In this document: positions 14,374 through 25,273 of the stretch, piece after piece
How the letters are laid out: each line of letters begins with the position of its first letter
Position numbering within the stretch: position 1 is the first letter of the stretch
From: Streptomyces sp. NRRL S-244
GTDB taxonomy: Bacteria > Actinomycetota > Actinomycetes > Streptomycetales > Streptomycetaceae
NCBI RefSeq assembly: GCF_000717915.1
Contig: NZ_JOCX01000011.1
Location: 186,001 to 250,000 of the forward strand
Length of the DNA stretch: 64,000 nucleotides
Direction of reading: 5' to 3'
Notes under the pieces: model-generated
Databases searched by the model: none
Told to the model about the DNA's origin: nothing
What the model saw: only the letters and a program-made list of their open reading frames with translations
Program-made: the position numbers and the translations under genes

Positions 14374-14697
14374 GTGGCTCTTCCGCCCCTTACCCCTGAA
14401 CAGCGCGCAGCCGCGCTCGAAAAGGCCGCCGCGGCTCGCCGGGAGCGGGCCGAGGTGAAGAATCGACTCAAGCACTCCGGCGCCTCGCTCCAAGAGGTCA
14501 TCAAGACGGGCCAGGAGAACGACGTCATCGGCAAGATGAAGGTCTCCGCCCTGCTGGAGTCCCTGCCTGGCGTGGGCAAGGTCCGCGCCAAGCAGATCAT
14601 GGAGCGCCTCGGCATCTCCGAGTCCCGGCGTGTCCGAGGTCTCGGTTCCAACCAGATCGCGTCTCTGGAGCGTGAGTTCGGCACTCCTGCCGGCTGA
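14374..14697 (+). CDS. Actinobacterial integration host factor (sIHF / mIHF family)
   Basis: A 107-residue nucleoid-associated protein of the sIHF/mIHF type, unrelated in fold to E. coli IHF. It binds DNA without strict sequence preference and affects chromosome compaction and antibiotic production in Streptomyces. I chose GTG 14374 ([18 protein letters not shown]) because it matches the family start, with AGGTGA just upstream; the frame is open 37 codons further. The helix-two-turn-helix region includes [20 protein letters not shown] (about residues 59-78). It stands just before gmk, as in other Streptomyces. Confidence 0.95.
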   Translation: MALPPLTPEQRAAALEKAAAARRERAEVKNRLKHSGASLQEVIKTGQENDVIGKMKVSALLESLPGVGKVRAKQIMERLGISESRRVRGLGSNQIASLEREFGTPAG

Positions 14698-14758
14698 CGC
14701 GTTGCCTGAAGTTCTCCCGGCGTTCTCAGGCAGTCCCGAGAACCTGGATAATCGCTCT

Positions 14759-15322
14759 ATGGCAGCAGAGGTTCGTCCGCGGCTGACCGTGCTCTCCGGC
14801 CCCTCGGGGGTCGGCAAGAGCACGGTCGTCGCGCATATGCGCAAGGTCCACCCCGAGGTATGGCTCTCGGTGTCGGCCACCACCCGCAAGCCGCGGCCCG
14901 GTGAGCGACACGGAGTCCACTACTTCTTCGTCAACGACGACGAGTTCGACAAGCTGATCGCCAACGGCGAGCTGCTGGAGTGGGCCGAGTTCGCGGGCAA
15001 CCGCTACGGCACGCCCCGCGGCGCGGTGGTGGAGCGACTGGAGAACGGCGAGCCCGTTCTCCTGGAGATCGACCTCCAGGGCGCGCGACTCGTCCGCGAG
15101 TCCATGCCCGAGGCCCAGCTCGTCTTTCTCGCGCCGCCGAGCTGGGACGAGCTGGTCCGCCGGCTCACCGGCCGCGGCACCGAATCGCCCGAGGTCATCC
15201 AGCGCAGGCTGGAGACCGCCAAGGTCGAGCTCGCTGCCGAGTCCGAGTTCGACACCACCCTGGTCAACACCTCCGTCGAGGACGTGGCGCGCGAGCTGCT
15301 AGCCTTGATGGAAGTTGTCTGA
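14759..15322 (+). CDS. gmk: Guanylate kinase
   Basis: A 187-residue kinase that phosphorylates GMP to GDP. The P-loop GPSGVGKST lies at residues 14-22, and the GMP-binding stretch RYGTPRGAV lies near residue 83. I chose ATG 14759 ([14 protein letters not shown]); no good Shine-Dalgarno precedes it. The short upstream gap contains overlapping repeats (GTTCTC at 14711 and 14722, GAGAAC at 14738, and TGCCTGA/TCAGGCA at 14703/14726) that could fold into alternative hairpins. The frame is open upstream into the sIHF gene, so a longer form cannot be fully excluded. Confidence 0.95.
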   Translation: MAAEVRPRLTVLSGPSGVGKSTVVAHMRKVHPEVWLSVSATTRKPRPGERHGVHYFFVNDDEFDKLIANGELLEWAEFAGNRYGTPRGAVVERLENGEPVLLEIDLQGARLVRESMPEAQLVFLAPPSWDELVRRLTGRGTESPEVIQRRLETAKVELAAESEFDTTLVNTSVEDVARELLALMEVV

Positions 15323-15385
15323 TCGTTGATCGATGTTCATTTCGGTCAATGCTTGATCATTCACCCATTCTTCGGAAGGTAGAGC

Positions 15386-15658
15386 GTGTCCTCTTCCATC
15401 ACCGCGCCCGAGGGCATCATCAACCCGCCGATCGACGAGCTGCTCGAGGCCACGGACTCGAAGTACAGCCTCGTGATCTACGCGGCCAAGCGCGCGCGTC
15501 AGATCAACGCGTACTACTCGCAGCTCGGTGAGGGCCTGCTCGAGTACGTCGGCCCGCTGGTGGACACCCACGTCCACGAGAAGCCGCTTTCGATCGCGCT
15601 GCGCGAGATCAACGCGGGTCTGCTGACCTCCGAGGCCATCGAGGCCCCGGCCCAGTAA
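15386..15658 (+). CDS. rpoZ: RNA polymerase omega subunit
   Basis: A 90-residue omega subunit that helps assemble beta-prime into RNA polymerase. It starts with GTG 15386 after GGAAGGT. The conserved [20 protein letters not shown] and AAKRARQIN motifs, which contact the beta-prime C-terminus, are present. In Streptomyces, loss of omega is known to alter differentiation and antibiotic production. The gene ends before a perfect 15-bp hairpin. Confidence 0.96.
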   Translation: MSSSITAPEGIINPPIDELLEATDSKYSLVIYAAKRARQINAYYSQLGEGLLEYVGPLVDTHVHEKPLSIALREINAGLLTSEAIEAPAQ

Positions 15659-15678
15659 GGCACCGAGAATTCCTTTCA

Positions 15679-15713
15679 CCACAGGCCCGGCAGAACATCT
15701 GCCGGGCCTGTGG
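15679..15713 (+). terminator. Strong hairpin terminator after rpoZ
   Basis: Perfect 15-bp arms (15679-15693 and 15699-15713, CCACAGGCCCGGCAG and complement) close on a 5-nt loop, AACAT. This is one of the clearest terminator structures in the window. Confidence 0.85.
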
Positions 15714-15755
15714 TGTGTCATAGACACGTACGACGATCAGCGAGAGAGGGCGTGT

Positions 15756-16988
15756 GTGGTGGGTAAGCCGAAGGTCGTGCTCGGAGTCAGCGGCGGGATC
15801 GCCGCGTACAAGGCCTGCGAGCTGCTGCGCCGGCTCACCGAGTCCGGGCACGAGGTGCGGGTCGTCCCCACGGAGGCGTCCCTGAACTTCGTGGGCGAGG
15901 CCACCTGGGCCGCGCTCTCCGGCAACCCTGCGGGCACCGAGGTCTGGGAGACCGTCCACGAGGTCCCGCACGTCCGCATCGGGCAGGGCGCCGACCTCGT
16001 CGTCGTCGCCCCCGCCACCGCCGACATGCTCGCCAAGGCCGCCCACGGCCTCGCCGACGACCTGCTCACCAATACGCTGCTCACCGCGCGCTGCCCGGTG
16101 GTGTTCGCCCCCGCCATGCACACGGAGATGTGGGAGCACCCCGCCACCCAGGAGAACGTGGCCACGCTGCGCCGCCGCGGCGCCGTCGTCATCGAGCCCG
16201 CCGTCGGCCGGCTCACCGGCAAGGACACCGGCAAGGGGCGGCTGCCCGACCCCGAGGAGATCTTCGAGGTGTGCCGCAGCGTCCTGAGGAGGCACGCTCT
16301 CGTGGGCGGGGCGGCCGCGCCCGACCTGGCCGGCCGGCACGTGGTGATCAGCGCGGGCGGCACGCGGGAGCCGCTCGACCCGGTCCGCTTCCTCGGCAAC
16401 CGCTCCTCCGGCAAGCAGGGCTACGCCCTGGCCCGCACGGCCGTCGCGCGCGGGGCCCGGGTCACCCTCGTCGCGGCGAACACCGCCCTCGCCGACCCGG
16501 CCGGGGTGGACGTCGTACGGGTCGGGACGGCCGTACAGCTGCGCGAGGCCGTGCTCAAGGCGGCGGCGGACGCCGACGCGGTGGTGATGGCCGCGGCCGT
16601 GGCCGACTTCCGGCCGGCCGAGTACGCGAGCGGCAAGATCAAGAAGAAGGACGGGCAGGATCCGGCCCCGGTGGCGCTGGTGCGCAACCCCGACGTCCTC
16701 GCGGAGATCTCGGCCGACCGGGCCCGGGAAGGCCAGGTCGTGGTCGGTTTCGCCGCCGAGACGGACGACGTGCTCGCGAACGGCCGCGCCAAACTGCTCC
16801 GCAAGGGGTGTGATCTTCTCGTCGTGAACGAGGTGGGCGAAGCCAAGACCTTCGGTTCCGAGGAGAACGAAGCCGTCATCCTGGCCTCCGATGGTACGGA
16901 AACCCCGGTTCCCTATGGTCCGAAGGAGGCCTTGGCGGAGGCGATTTGGGATCGGGTCTCCCCGCGACTCGCCCCCCGACGCGCCTGA
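15756..16988 (+). CDS. coaBC: Bifunctional phosphopantothenoylcysteine decarboxylase / phosphopantothenate-cysteine ligase
   Basis: A 410-residue two-domain enzyme of CoA synthesis. The N-terminal flavoprotein CoaC domain (about residues 1-185) starts VVLGVSGGIAAYKA and carries the PAMHTEMW motif. The C-terminal CoaB ligase domain (about 190-400) has ISAGGTREPLDPVRFLGNRSSGKQG and AAVADFRP. Start GTG 15756 follows GAGAGGG; GTG 15759 is an equally possible start one codon later. Intact fusion of usual length. Confidence 0.96.
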   Translation: MVGKPKVVLGVSGGIAAYKACELLRRLTESGHEVRVVPTEASLNFVGEATWAALSGNPAGTEVWETVHEVPHVRIGQGADLVVVAPATADMLAKAAHGLADDLLTNTLLTARCPVVFAPAMHTEMWEHPATQENVATLRRRGAVVIEPAVGRLTGKDTGKGRLPDPEEIFEVCRSVLRRHALVGGAAAPDLAGRHVVISAGGTREPLDPVRFLGNRSSGKQGYALARTAVARGARVTLVAANTALADPAGVDVVRVGTAVQLREAVLKAAADADAVVMAAAVADFRPAEYASGKIKKKDGQDPAPVALVRNPDVLAEISADRAREGQVVVGFAAETDDVLANGRAKLLRKGCDLLVVNEVGEAKTFGSEENEAVILASDGTETPVPYGPKEALAEAIWDRVSPRLAPRRA

Positions 16989-17185
16989 GCGACGACTCTT
17001 CTCGTAGCCGATTCCATGAGCCAGAATGGAGTGCCGCAGGTCACATGGCTCCCATTGGGCGAGACAGGTGGTCCGGCAAACGGTGGCGACCGATAAACTG
17101 CACACTCGGAACGTGATCGGGCGCAGCCCCCGGTGTGGTTCCGCCAAATGATCAGCCAGCAGCCGCTGCAACCCCAGGGAGCGTT

Positions 17186-18394
<1,209 letters not shown>

Positions 18395-18415
18395 GAACAC
18401 GCAGGACCCGCTGTA

Positions 18416-18451
18416 CGGACGGCCCCGGACCCTGAGGTCCGGGGCCGTCCG
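18416..18451 (+). terminator. Strong hairpin terminator after metK
   Basis: Perfect 16-bp arms (18416-18431 and 18436-18451, CGGACGGCCCCGGACC and complement) with a 4-nt CTGA loop, 21 bp after the metK stop. Confidence 0.85.
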
Positions 18452-18481
18452 TTGTCGGTGGGGTTTGGTAAGAATGCGGGT

Positions 18482-20614
18482 GTGAGCAGCAGAGACGAAT
18501 CCGGGCAGCGGAGCGGGGACGAGGGTCCCGTCGGTCCGCCGGAGCAGCTCGCGCTGATGCGGGAGATGGTCGCCGAGGCGAAGGCCAAGGCCCCCAAGGC
18601 CAAACCGCGCACCTGGCGCGGCGCAGCCGTCGCCGAGGAGCTCCCGGTGGCCCGCGTCCTCGTCAACAAGGGCGTGCTCCACCTCGACCGGCTCTTCGAC
18701 TACGCCGTCCCCGCGGAACTCTCCGAGGCAGCCCGGCCGGGCGTCCGCGTCCGGGTCCGCTTCGGGGCCGGCGGCCACCGCGTGCACGGCGGCCGCCGCG
18801 AGGGCGGCGGCCTCATCGACGGGTTCATCGTCGAGCGGCGTGCCGAGTCCGACTACGACGGAGCCCTCGCCGCCCTCGCCCAGGTCGTCTCGCCCGAGGT
18901 GGTGCTCACCCCCGGCATGCTGGCCCTGGCCCGGGCCGTCGCCGACCGGTACGCGGGCAGCCTGGCCGACGTGCTCCAGCTCGCCCTGCCCGCGCGCAGC
19001 GCCCGCGCCGAGGCCAAGCCCTCACCCGAGCCGCTGCCCCCGCCCGCCGCCCCCGATCCGGGCGGCTGGGCGCGGTACGGCTCCGGCCCCGCCTTCCTGC
19101 GGGCCCTGGCCACGGGCGGCGCGCCGCGCGCCGTATGGACCGCCCTGCCCGGCCCCGGCTGGGCCGACGAGCTGGCCCGGGCCATGGCCGCCACCCTCGC
19201 CTCCGGCCGTGGCGCCCTCGCCGTGCTGCCCGACGGGCGCACGGCGGCCCGGGTCGACGCGGCGCTCACCGCCCTGCTCGGCGAGGGGCGGCACGCGCTG
19301 CTGACCGCCGAGTCCGGCCCCGAGAAGCGCTACCGCCAGTGGCTCGCCGTGCACCGGGGCTCGGTGCGGGCCGTCATCGGCACCCGGGCCGCGATGTTCG
19401 CGCCCGTACGGGACCTCGGGCTGGTCGCCGTCTGGGACGACGGCGACTCCAGCCACAGCGACGACCACGCGCCGTTCCCGCACGTACGGGAGGTGCTGGA
19501 GCTGCGCGCCGTCGCAGACGGCTGCGGCTTCCTGGCCGGGAGCACCAGCTGCACCGTGGAGGCCGCCCAGCTGGTCGAGACGGGCTGGGCGCGGCCGCTC
19601 GTCGCCGACCGCGAGACGGTACGGGCCTGCGCGCCCCGGATCCGGACCGTGGGCGACGAACTCCTGGCCCGGGACGAGGCGGCCCGCGCCGCCCGGCTGC
19701 CGAGCCTGGCCTGGGAGACCGTACGGGAGGGGCTGAAGTCCGGGCCCGTGCTCGTACAGGTGCCCCGGCGCGGCTATGCGCCGCGCCTCGCGTGCGAGCG
19801 GTGCCGCACCCCCGCCCGCTGCACGGTCTGCGCGGGGCCCCTGGAGGCCCCCGACGCGCGGGATCTGCACTGCGGCTGGTGCGGCCGGCAGGAGAGCGCG
19901 TGGCATTGCGAGGAGTGCGGGTCGCTGCGGCTGCGCGCCCAGGTGGTGGGCGCCCGGCGGACGGCCGAGGAGCTCGGGCGGGCCTTCCCGGCCGTGCCCG
20001 TACGGACTTCGGGGCGCGACCACATCCTGGACGAGGTGCCGGACCGGCCCGCGCTGGTGGTGTGCACCCCGGGAGCCGAGCCGGTCGCGGCCGGCGCCGG
20101 GTACGCGGCGGCGCTGCTGCTGGACGGCTGGGCGATGCTGACCCGGCCCGACCTGCGGGCCGGGGAGGATGCGCTGCGCCGGTGGATCGCGGCCGCCTCG
20201 CTGGTCCGGGGGGAGGGGCAGGTCGTCGTGGTGGCGGAGCCGACGCTGCGGCCGGTCCAGGCCCTCGTGCGGTGGGACCCGGTGGGCCATGCCGTACGGG
20301 AGCTCGCGGAGCGGGCCCAGCTCGGGTTCCCGCCGGTGTCCCGGATGGCGGCCGTGGCCGGTCGGGGCGAGGCGGTGGAGGCCTTCCTGGCCGGAGCCGG
20401 GCTGCCGCCGGAGGCGGAGGTGCTGGGCCCGGTCCCGGTGCCGGGGCGGCGCGGGGAGCCCTCGCCGGGGGAGCGGGCCCTGGTCCGCGTCCCGCCCGGC
20501 AGCGGGGCCGCGCTGGCTGCGGCCCTGAAGTCGGCCCAGGCGGCCCGGCTGGCCCGCGGAGTCCCGGCGGCGGAGTCGGTCCGGGTCCGGGTCGACCCGC
20601 CGGACATCGGCTGA
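18482..20614 (+). CDS. priA: PriA-type replication restart protein, degenerate helicase
   Basis: A 710-residue PriA homologue. The N-terminal DNA-binding region starts near residue 58 (ARVLVNKGVLHLDRLFDYAVP). A zinc-binding region with eight cysteines (CERC, CTVC, CGWC, CEEC, about residues 438-483) is intact. The helicase core lacks a Walker A GKT and a DEAH box, with WDDGDSSHSDDHAP at the position where DEAH is expected. This agrees with the known actinobacterial form that probably has no helicase activity. I chose GTG 18482; the frame is open ten codons earlier. Confidence 0.92.
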   Translation: MSSRDESGQRSGDEGPVGPPEQLALMREMVAEAKAKAPKAKPRTWRGAAVAEELPVARVLVNKGVLHLDRLFDYAVPAELSEAARPGVRVRVRFGAGGHRVHGGRREGGGLIDGFIVERRAESDYDGALAALAQVVSPEVVLTPGMLALARAVADRYAGSLADVLQLALPARSARAEAKPSPEPLPPPAAPDPGGWARYGSGPAFLRALATGGAPRAVWTALPGPGWADELARAMAATLASGRGALAVLPDGRTAARVDAALTALLGEGRHALLTAESGPEKRYRQWLAVHRGSVRAVIGTRAAMFAPVRDLGLVAVWDDGDSSHSDDHAPFPHVREVLELRAVADGCGFLAGSTSCTVEAAQLVETGWARPLVADRETVRACAPRIRTVGDELLARDEAARAARLPSLAWETVREGLKSGPVLVQVPRRGYAPRLACERCRTPARCTVCAGPLEAPDARDLHCGWCGRQESAWHCEECGSLRLRAQVVGARRTAEELGRAFPAVPVRTSGRDHILDEVPDRPALVVCTPGAEPVAAGAGYAAALLLDGWAMLTRPDLRAGEDALRRWIAAASLVRGEGQVVVVAEPTLRPVQALVRWDPVGHAVRELAERAQLGFPPVSRMAAVAGRGEAVEAFLAGAGLPPEAEVLGPVPVPGRRGEPSPGERALVRVPPGSGAALAAALKSAQAARLARGVPAAESVRVRVDPPDIG

Positions 20615-20816
20615 GGGGTGTCTCCCCGCCCCGCCCCCCGGACCCCGCGTACGGGGGCGGGGCCAACGCCCCTGGGGGCACCTCCCGGCGGTGGCCGGGG
20701 GAGGAACGGCGCAAGGGCGGGGAGGGGACGTGCCCCGCAGGGCCACCGCCACCCGGAGACGGCACCGGGGCCCGGTGCCATCAGGGTCCGGCGGGTCAGG
20801 CCCGGGACAGCCGAAC

Positions 20817-20849
20817 GCCCCCGGCGGGACGGGGTGTCCCGCCGGGGGC
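20817..20849. terminator. Convergent hairpin between priA and the HTH gene
   Basis: Perfect 14-bp arms GCCCCCGGCGGGAC (20817-20830) and complement (20836-20849) with a 5-nt loop. It can serve both converging genes. The rest of the 287-bp gap is GC-rich with several weaker palindromes and no reading frame I trust. Confidence 0.75.
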
Positions 20850-20901
20850 GGTGGTCGGCGGCCGGCCGTCGGAGGTCGGCGTCCCGGCGCCCGGCGGCGG
20901 T

Positions 20902-21423
20902 TCAGCCGTTACGGGGCCCCGGGAAGGCGGCCGCGGAGCGGGCCGGGGCCGCGGCCTGGGATTCCTCGCGCAGCGGCTGCGGCGGCACCGAGCGGGCCGC
21001 CGGGACCGTGGGCAGCGGCCCGAGGGTCCGCGTGGTCGTGCCCTCGGCCGGCGGCTCCGCCGACTCCGCGGCCTGGGCCCGCCGGGCCCCGTACCGCCGG
21101 TGCACGGCCTGCTTGGTGACGCCGAGCGCGGAACCCACCGCGTCCCACGAGAAGCCGAGCGAGCGGTCGAAGTCCACCGCTGCGGTCACCAGCGTCTCGA
21201 CGCTGTCCCGCAGCTCCTGCGCGAGGCGGACGGTGGGCGCGGGGGCCCGGCCATAGACGACGAAGCCCGTGGAGGGACCGGAGCGGCGCGGGCGGTACAC
21301 ATTGCCGAGCTGGGCGGTGAGCGTACGCAGAGCATCCACCTGCCGGCGAACCCGCTCGATGTCCCGCACCAGGAGATGCAGGCTGGCCCGTGCTTGGGCG
21401 TCGTGGGTGGCGTGGTCGGCCAT
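20902..21423 (-). CDS. Helix-turn-helix protein of unknown role
   Basis: A 173-residue protein. The first part looks helical or coiled-coil (residues ~10-45, [20 protein letters not shown]). A helix-turn-helix lies near residues 110-133, with [19 protein letters not shown] typical of the sigma-70 region 4/MarR-like fold. The C-terminal 45 residues are Ala/Pro-rich and probably disordered. Streptomyces carry such proteins at this locus next to priA/fmt, but no target is known to me. A plausible -35/-10 pair lies upstream. Confidence 0.8.
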   Translation of the reverse strand: MADHATHDAQARASLHLLVRDIERVRRQVDALRTLTAQLGNVYRPRRSGPSTGFVVYGRAPAPTVRLAQELRDSVETLVTAAVDFDRSLGFSWDAVGSALGVTKQAVHRRYGARRAQAAESAEPPAEGTTTRTLGPLPTVPAARSVPPQPLREESQAAAPARSAAAFPGPRNG

Positions 21424-21757
21424 GAAGAAGCCTCTCGAACCGGTGCTGAAGAGCGGATCGGGCCGCAGACACCGATCTCATCGCGCGGCCCGGTTTCGGT
21501 CAATCTCTCTTGACCAACGCGCCAAACGGCACTGAAGTCACGCACCGGGGGCGTGTCGGCATATGCGAGAGGCGCGCGTGTGTGCGTACGCCCCCTGACG
21601 GGCCGTCCGGGACCCCTCGCAGGCCCTCCGGCGGGCCGTGGCCCGGCCCCCTGGGCGGGCCCCCGTGGTGCCCGCCCACCGGGCCGGGCGGCCCCAACGG
21701 CGCCGGGAACATAGACTGGTGCGCTGCTGACAGCCGAGATAGCGAGGTAGGACCCCA
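21424..21757. other. Gene-free divergent region between HTH gene and fmt
   Basis: This 334-bp region separates divergent genes. It contains the inverted repeat GGTCAA-(6)-TTGACC at 21498-21515, whose minus-strand half serves as a good -35 for the HTH gene. A -10-like TAGACT at 21712-21717 lies 40 bp before fmt without a recognisable -35. No coding character is seen. Confidence 0.55.
21475..21503 (-). promoter_or_regulatory. Probable housekeeping promoter of the HTH gene
   Basis: On the minus strand TTGACC (21498-21503) is followed after 17 bp by TGAGAT (21475-21480), giving an untranslated leader of about 45 nt before ATG 21423. The -35 is one half of the inverted repeat GGTCAA/TTGACC, so a repressor could compete with RNA polymerase there. 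Confidence 0.5.
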
Positions 21758-22702
21758 GTGAAGCTCGTCTTCGCAGGCACCCCCGAGGTCGCCGTGCCCG
21801 CCCTGGACGCCCTCATCGCCTCCGGGCGGCACGAGGTCGCCGCCGTCGTCACCCGGCCCGACGCACCGGCCGGCCGCGGCCGCCGGCTCGTCGCCAGCCC
21901 GGTCGCCGAGCGCGCCGAAGAGGCCGGCATCGAGATCCTCAAGCCCGCCCGGCCCCGCGACCCGGAGTTCCAGGCCCGGCTGCGCGAGATCGGCCCGGAC
22001 TGCTGCCCGGTCGTCGCGTACGGGGCGCTGATCCCCAAGAGCGCCATCGAGATCCCCCGCCACGGCTGGGTCAACCTGCACTTCTCGCTGCTGCCCGCGT
22101 GGCGCGGGGCCGCGCCCGTACAGCACTCGATCATGGCGGGGGACCAGGTCACCGGCGCCTCCACCTTCCTCATCGAGGAGGGCCTGGACTCCGGGCCCGT
22201 CTACGGGCACCTGACCGAGGAGATCCGCCCCACCGACACCAGTGGCGACCTGCTCACCCGCCTCGCCTTCGCCGGCTCCGGCCTGCTGGCCGCCACCATG
22301 GACGGCATCGAGGACGGCACGCTGCGGGCCGTCGGGCAGCCCGCCGACGGCATCTCGCTCGCGCCCAAGATCACCGTCGAGGACGCCCGCATCGACTGGA
22401 ACGCCCCGGCGATGCGCGCCGACCGCGTGGTGCGCGGCTGCACGCCCGCGCCCGGCGCGTGGACCGTCTTCCGCGGGGAGCGGCTCAAGCTGATCTCCGT
22501 GGGCCTGGTCACCGACCGGACGGACCTGGCGCCCGGCGAGCTCTCCCCGGCCAAGAACAACGTGTACGTCGGCACCGGCTCGCACGCGGTGGAGCTGCTC
22601 TGGGTGCAGCCCCAGGGCAAGAAGCCGATGCGCGGCGCCGACTGGGCCCGCGGGGTGCGGATCGCTCCCGGCGAGCGCGTCGGCGCCGCGGACGTAGGCT
22701 GA
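21758..22702 (+). CDS. fmt: Methionyl-tRNA formyltransferase
   Basis: A 314-residue enzyme that formylates initiator Met-tRNA using 10-formyl-tetrahydrofolate. The N-terminal transferase domain contains the signature [15 protein letters not shown] (about residues 107-121). The C-terminal OB-like tRNA-binding domain starts near residue 205. It starts with GTG 21758. The def gene that often accompanies fmt is not in the window; rsmB follows instead after a 128-bp gap with a hairpin. Confidence 0.97.
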   Translation: MKLVFAGTPEVAVPALDALIASGRHEVAAVVTRPDAPAGRGRRLVASPVAERAEEAGIEILKPARPRDPEFQARLREIGPDCCPVVAYGALIPKSAIEIPRHGWVNLHFSLLPAWRGAAPVQHSIMAGDQVTGASTFLIEEGLDSGPVYGHLTEEIRPTDTSGDLLTRLAFAGSGLLAATMDGIEDGTLRAVGQPADGISLAPKITVEDARIDWNAPAMRADRVVRGCTPAPGAWTVFRGERLKLISVGLVTDRTDLAPGELSPAKNNVYVGTGSHAVELLWVQPQGKKPMRGADWARGVRIAPGERVGAADVG

Positions 22703-22708
22703 TCCGTA

Positions 22709-22731
22709 CCGGTGTCCGAGTCGGACACCGG
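22709..22731 (+). terminator. Hairpin after fmt
   Basis: Arms CCGGTGTCC (22709-22717) and GGACACCGG (22723-22731) with loop GAGTC, 6 bp after the fmt stop. The arms are short for a terminator, so this could be an attenuating structure before rsmB. Confidence 0.5.
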
Positions 22732-22830
22732 CCCGCCGCCGGCACCACCCCGTACGCCGGAAGCACGTACGCCTGCACCCCGTGCGTCGGCACCACCTCG
22801 TAGACCCCGTAAACCCGGAGCACCTTTCAC

Positions 22831-24291
22831 GTGAGCGATCAGTCCCGTCCCCCGCGCAGCGCCGCAGGCCAGCGGCAGGCCAAGCCGTACCGCCGCCCCA
22901 AGAAGGACCCCGTCCGGATGCTGGCCTTCGAGGCCCTGCGGGCGGTGGACGAGCGCGACGCGTACGCGAACCTCGTCCTGCCCCCGCTGCTGCGCAAGGC
23001 CCGCCAGACCGAGGGCTTCGAGGTACGGGACGCGGCGCTGGCCACCGAGCTCGTCTACGGGACGCTGCGCCGGCAGGGCACGTACGACGCGGTCATCAAG
23101 GCCTGCATCGACCGGCCGCTGCGCGAGGTGGACCCGCCGGTGCTGGACGTGCTCTCGCTCGGCGCCCACCAGCTGCTGGGGACCCGGATCCCGACGCACG
23201 CGGCGGTCTCGGCCAGCGTGGAGCTGGCCCGGGTGGTGCTCGGGGACGGGCGCGCCAAGTTCGTGAACGCCGTGCTGCGCAAGATCGCCGCGCACGACCT
23301 GGACGGCTGGCTGGAGCTGGTGGCCCCGCCGTACGAGGAGGACGCCGAGGAGCACCTCGCGGTGTACCACTCGCACCCGAGGTGGGTCGTCAGCGCCTTG
23401 TGGGACGCCCTCGGCGGCGGCCGGGCCGGTATCGAGGACCTCCTCGAAGCCGACAACGAGCGGCCCGAGGTCACCCTGGTGGCGCGGCCCGGGCGGTCCA
23501 CGACCGAGGAGCTGCTGGCGGCGGTCGGCGAGGACTCGGCGCTGCCGGGGCGCTGGTCGCCGTATGCCGTGCGCATGGCCGAGGGAGGCGAGCCGGGCGC
23601 GCTGGAGGCGGTCCGCGAGGGGCGCGCCGGCGTTCAGGACGAGGGCAGCCAGCTGGTGGCGATGGCGCTCGCGGCCGCGCCGGTCGAGGGGCGCGACGAG
23701 CGCTGGCTGGACGGCTGCGCGGGACCCGGCGGCAAGGCGGCCCTGCTGGGCGCCCTGGCGGCGCAGCGCGGGGCGTTCCTGCTGGCCTCCGAGAAGCAGC
23801 CGCACCGGGCGCGGCTCGTGGAGCGCGCCCTGGCCGGCAATCCCGGCCCGTACCAGGTCATCGCGGCGGACGGCACCCGGCCGCCGTGGCGGCCGGGCTC
23901 CTTCGACCGGGTCCTGATGGACGTCCCCTGCTCCGGGCTGGGCGCGCTGCGCCGCCGCCCGGAGGCCCGGTGGCGGCGGCGCCCGGAGGACCTGGAGGGC
24001 TTCGCCCCGCTCCAGCGCGCACTGCTGCGGGAGGCGCTGTCGGCGGTCCGGGTGGGCGGGGTCGTGGGCTACGCGACGTGCTCGCCGCACCTGGCCGAGA
24101 CCCGGGTCGTCGTGGACGACGTCCTGCGCGGCCGCGGCGCGGGCGCCTCGCCGGTGGACGCCGAACTGATCGACGCCAGGCCGTACATGGCGGGCGTCCC
24201 GGCCCTGGGCGACGGCCCGGACGTACAGCTGTGGCCGCACCTGCACGGGACGGACGCGATGTACCTGGCACTGATCCGGCGCACGGGGTAG
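22831..24291 (+). CDS. rsmB: 16S rRNA m5C967 methyltransferase RsmB
   Basis: A 486-residue RNA (cytosine-5) methyltransferase. The N-terminal NusB-like RNA-binding domain covers about residues 25-165, preceded by a basic 25-residue tail. The SAM-dependent domain carries GCAGPGGKAA (about residue 292), the second catalytic-region cysteine C367 in DVPCSGLG and the TC motif C417 in YATCSPH. These two cysteines define the RsmB/NOL1/Nop2 family. It starts with GTG 22831. The order fmt-rsmB is widely conserved. Confidence 0.95.
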   Translation: MSDQSRPPRSAAGQRQAKPYRRPKKDPVRMLAFEALRAVDERDAYANLVLPPLLRKARQTEGFEVRDAALATELVYGTLRRQGTYDAVIKACIDRPLREVDPPVLDVLSLGAHQLLGTRIPTHAAVSASVELARVVLGDGRAKFVNAVLRKIAAHDLDGWLELVAPPYEEDAEEHLAVYHSHPRWVVSALWDALGGGRAGIEDLLEADNERPEVTLVARPGRSTTEELLAAVGEDSALPGRWSPYAVRMAEGGEPGALEAVREGRAGVQDEGSQLVAMALAAAPVEGRDERWLDGCAGPGGKAALLGALAAQRGAFLLASEKQPHRARLVERALAGNPGPYQVIAADGTRPPWRPGSFDRVLMDVPCSGLGALRRRPEARWRRRPEDLEGFAPLQRALLREALSAVRVGGVVGYATCSPHLAETRVVVDDVLRGRGAGASPVDAELIDARPYMAGVPALGDGPDVQLWPHLHGTDAMYLALIRRTG

Positions 24292-24304
24292 CGGAGCGGC
24301 AACC

Positions 24305-25171
24305 GTGGGCGAGCGCGTGGTCGAGGCCGATGGCATCAGACTGTGCACCGAGTCCTTCGGGGATCCGGCCCGTCCGCCCGTCCTGCTCGTCATGGGGACG
24401 GGGGCTTCGATGCTCTGGTGGGACGAAGGGTTCTGCCGGATGCTCGCCGGGGGCGGGCGCTTCGTGGTCCGGTACGACCACCGCGACACCGGCCGGTCCG
24501 TCACGTACGAGCCGGGCCGTCCCGGGTACACGGGCGCGGACCTGGTCGGCGACGCCGCCCGGGTGCTCGATGCGTACGGCATCCCGGCCGCGCACGTCGT
24601 GGGCGTCTCCGCCGGAGGGGCGCTCGCGCAGCGGCTCGCGCTCGACCACGCCGACCGCGTCCTGTCCCTCGTCCTGATCAGCACGTCCTCGGCCGTCCCC
24701 GGCGGTGACCGCGCGCCTGCGCCGCCCACCGCGGAGTTCATGCGCTTCGTCTCGGCCGTGCGCGTCGACTGGTCGGACGCCGACTCGGTGGTCGAGTACC
24801 AGGTGGCCTGTGCGCGCGTGCTCGCGGGAGGTCGGCGTCCGTTCGACGAGGCCGCCGCCCGCGGCCTCGTCCGCCGCGACGTCGAGCGCGCGCACGATTT
24901 CGCCGCGCTCCGCAATCACGACGCGCTCCCGGAGGGCGAGCTCCCCTCCGCGTCCCTGTCCTCGATCGCCGTGCCCGTGCTGGTGATCCACGGGACCGCC
25001 GATCCGATGTTCCCGCTGTCGCACGGCGAGGCACTCGCGCAGCAGATCCCCGGGGGAAGGCTGTTGGTCCTGGAGGACGCCGGACACGGGGTCGAGCGGG
25101 CCGACTGGGCGGTGATCGTCCCCGCCGTCCTCCGGCACACCGCCGGGGATCATGCCGGCGGTGATCTATAA
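24305..25171 (+). CDS. Alpha/beta-fold hydrolase
   Basis: A 288-residue alpha/beta hydrolase. The triad is complete: nucleophile S102 in GVSAGG, D233 in HGTADPMFP and H261 in DAGHGVE. The oxyanion/HDHR-like motif VRYDHRDTGRS (about residue 56) is typical of the family that includes TAP-like and aclacinomycin methylesterase-like enzymes. It starts with GTG 24305, 13 bp after rsmB, so it is probably co-transcribed. The substrate cannot be deduced. Confidence 0.88.
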   Translation: MGERVVEADGIRLCTESFGDPARPPVLLVMGTGASMLWWDEGFCRMLAGGGRFVVRYDHRDTGRSVTYEPGRPGYTGADLVGDAARVLDAYGIPAAHVVGVSAGGALAQRLALDHADRVLSLVLISTSSAVPGGDRAPAPPTAEFMRFVSAVRVDWSDADSVVEYQVACARVLAGGRRPFDEAAARGLVRRDVERAHDFAALRNHDALPEGELPSASLSSIAVPVLVIHGTADPMFPLSHGEALAQQIPGGRLLVLEDAGHGVERADWAVIVPAVLRHTAGDHAGGDL

Positions 25172-25273
25172 GAATGTGTTGATTGTTCCTCGGCATTGGT
25201 TAAGGGTCGCTACGTCCGCCCTCAGTTCCGGGGTCGTGGCCGGAACCGCGCCACGGCATGGCAGGCTTGGGGC

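Noticed and set aside
16989..17185. Possible SAM-responsive riboswitch in the metK leader (CCGGCAAAC within a GGTC...GACC bracket)
   Set aside because: I could not trace the conserved core helices of SAM-I, SAM-II or SAM-IV elements. Short matches are expected by chance in GC-rich DNA. A covariance-model search would decide.
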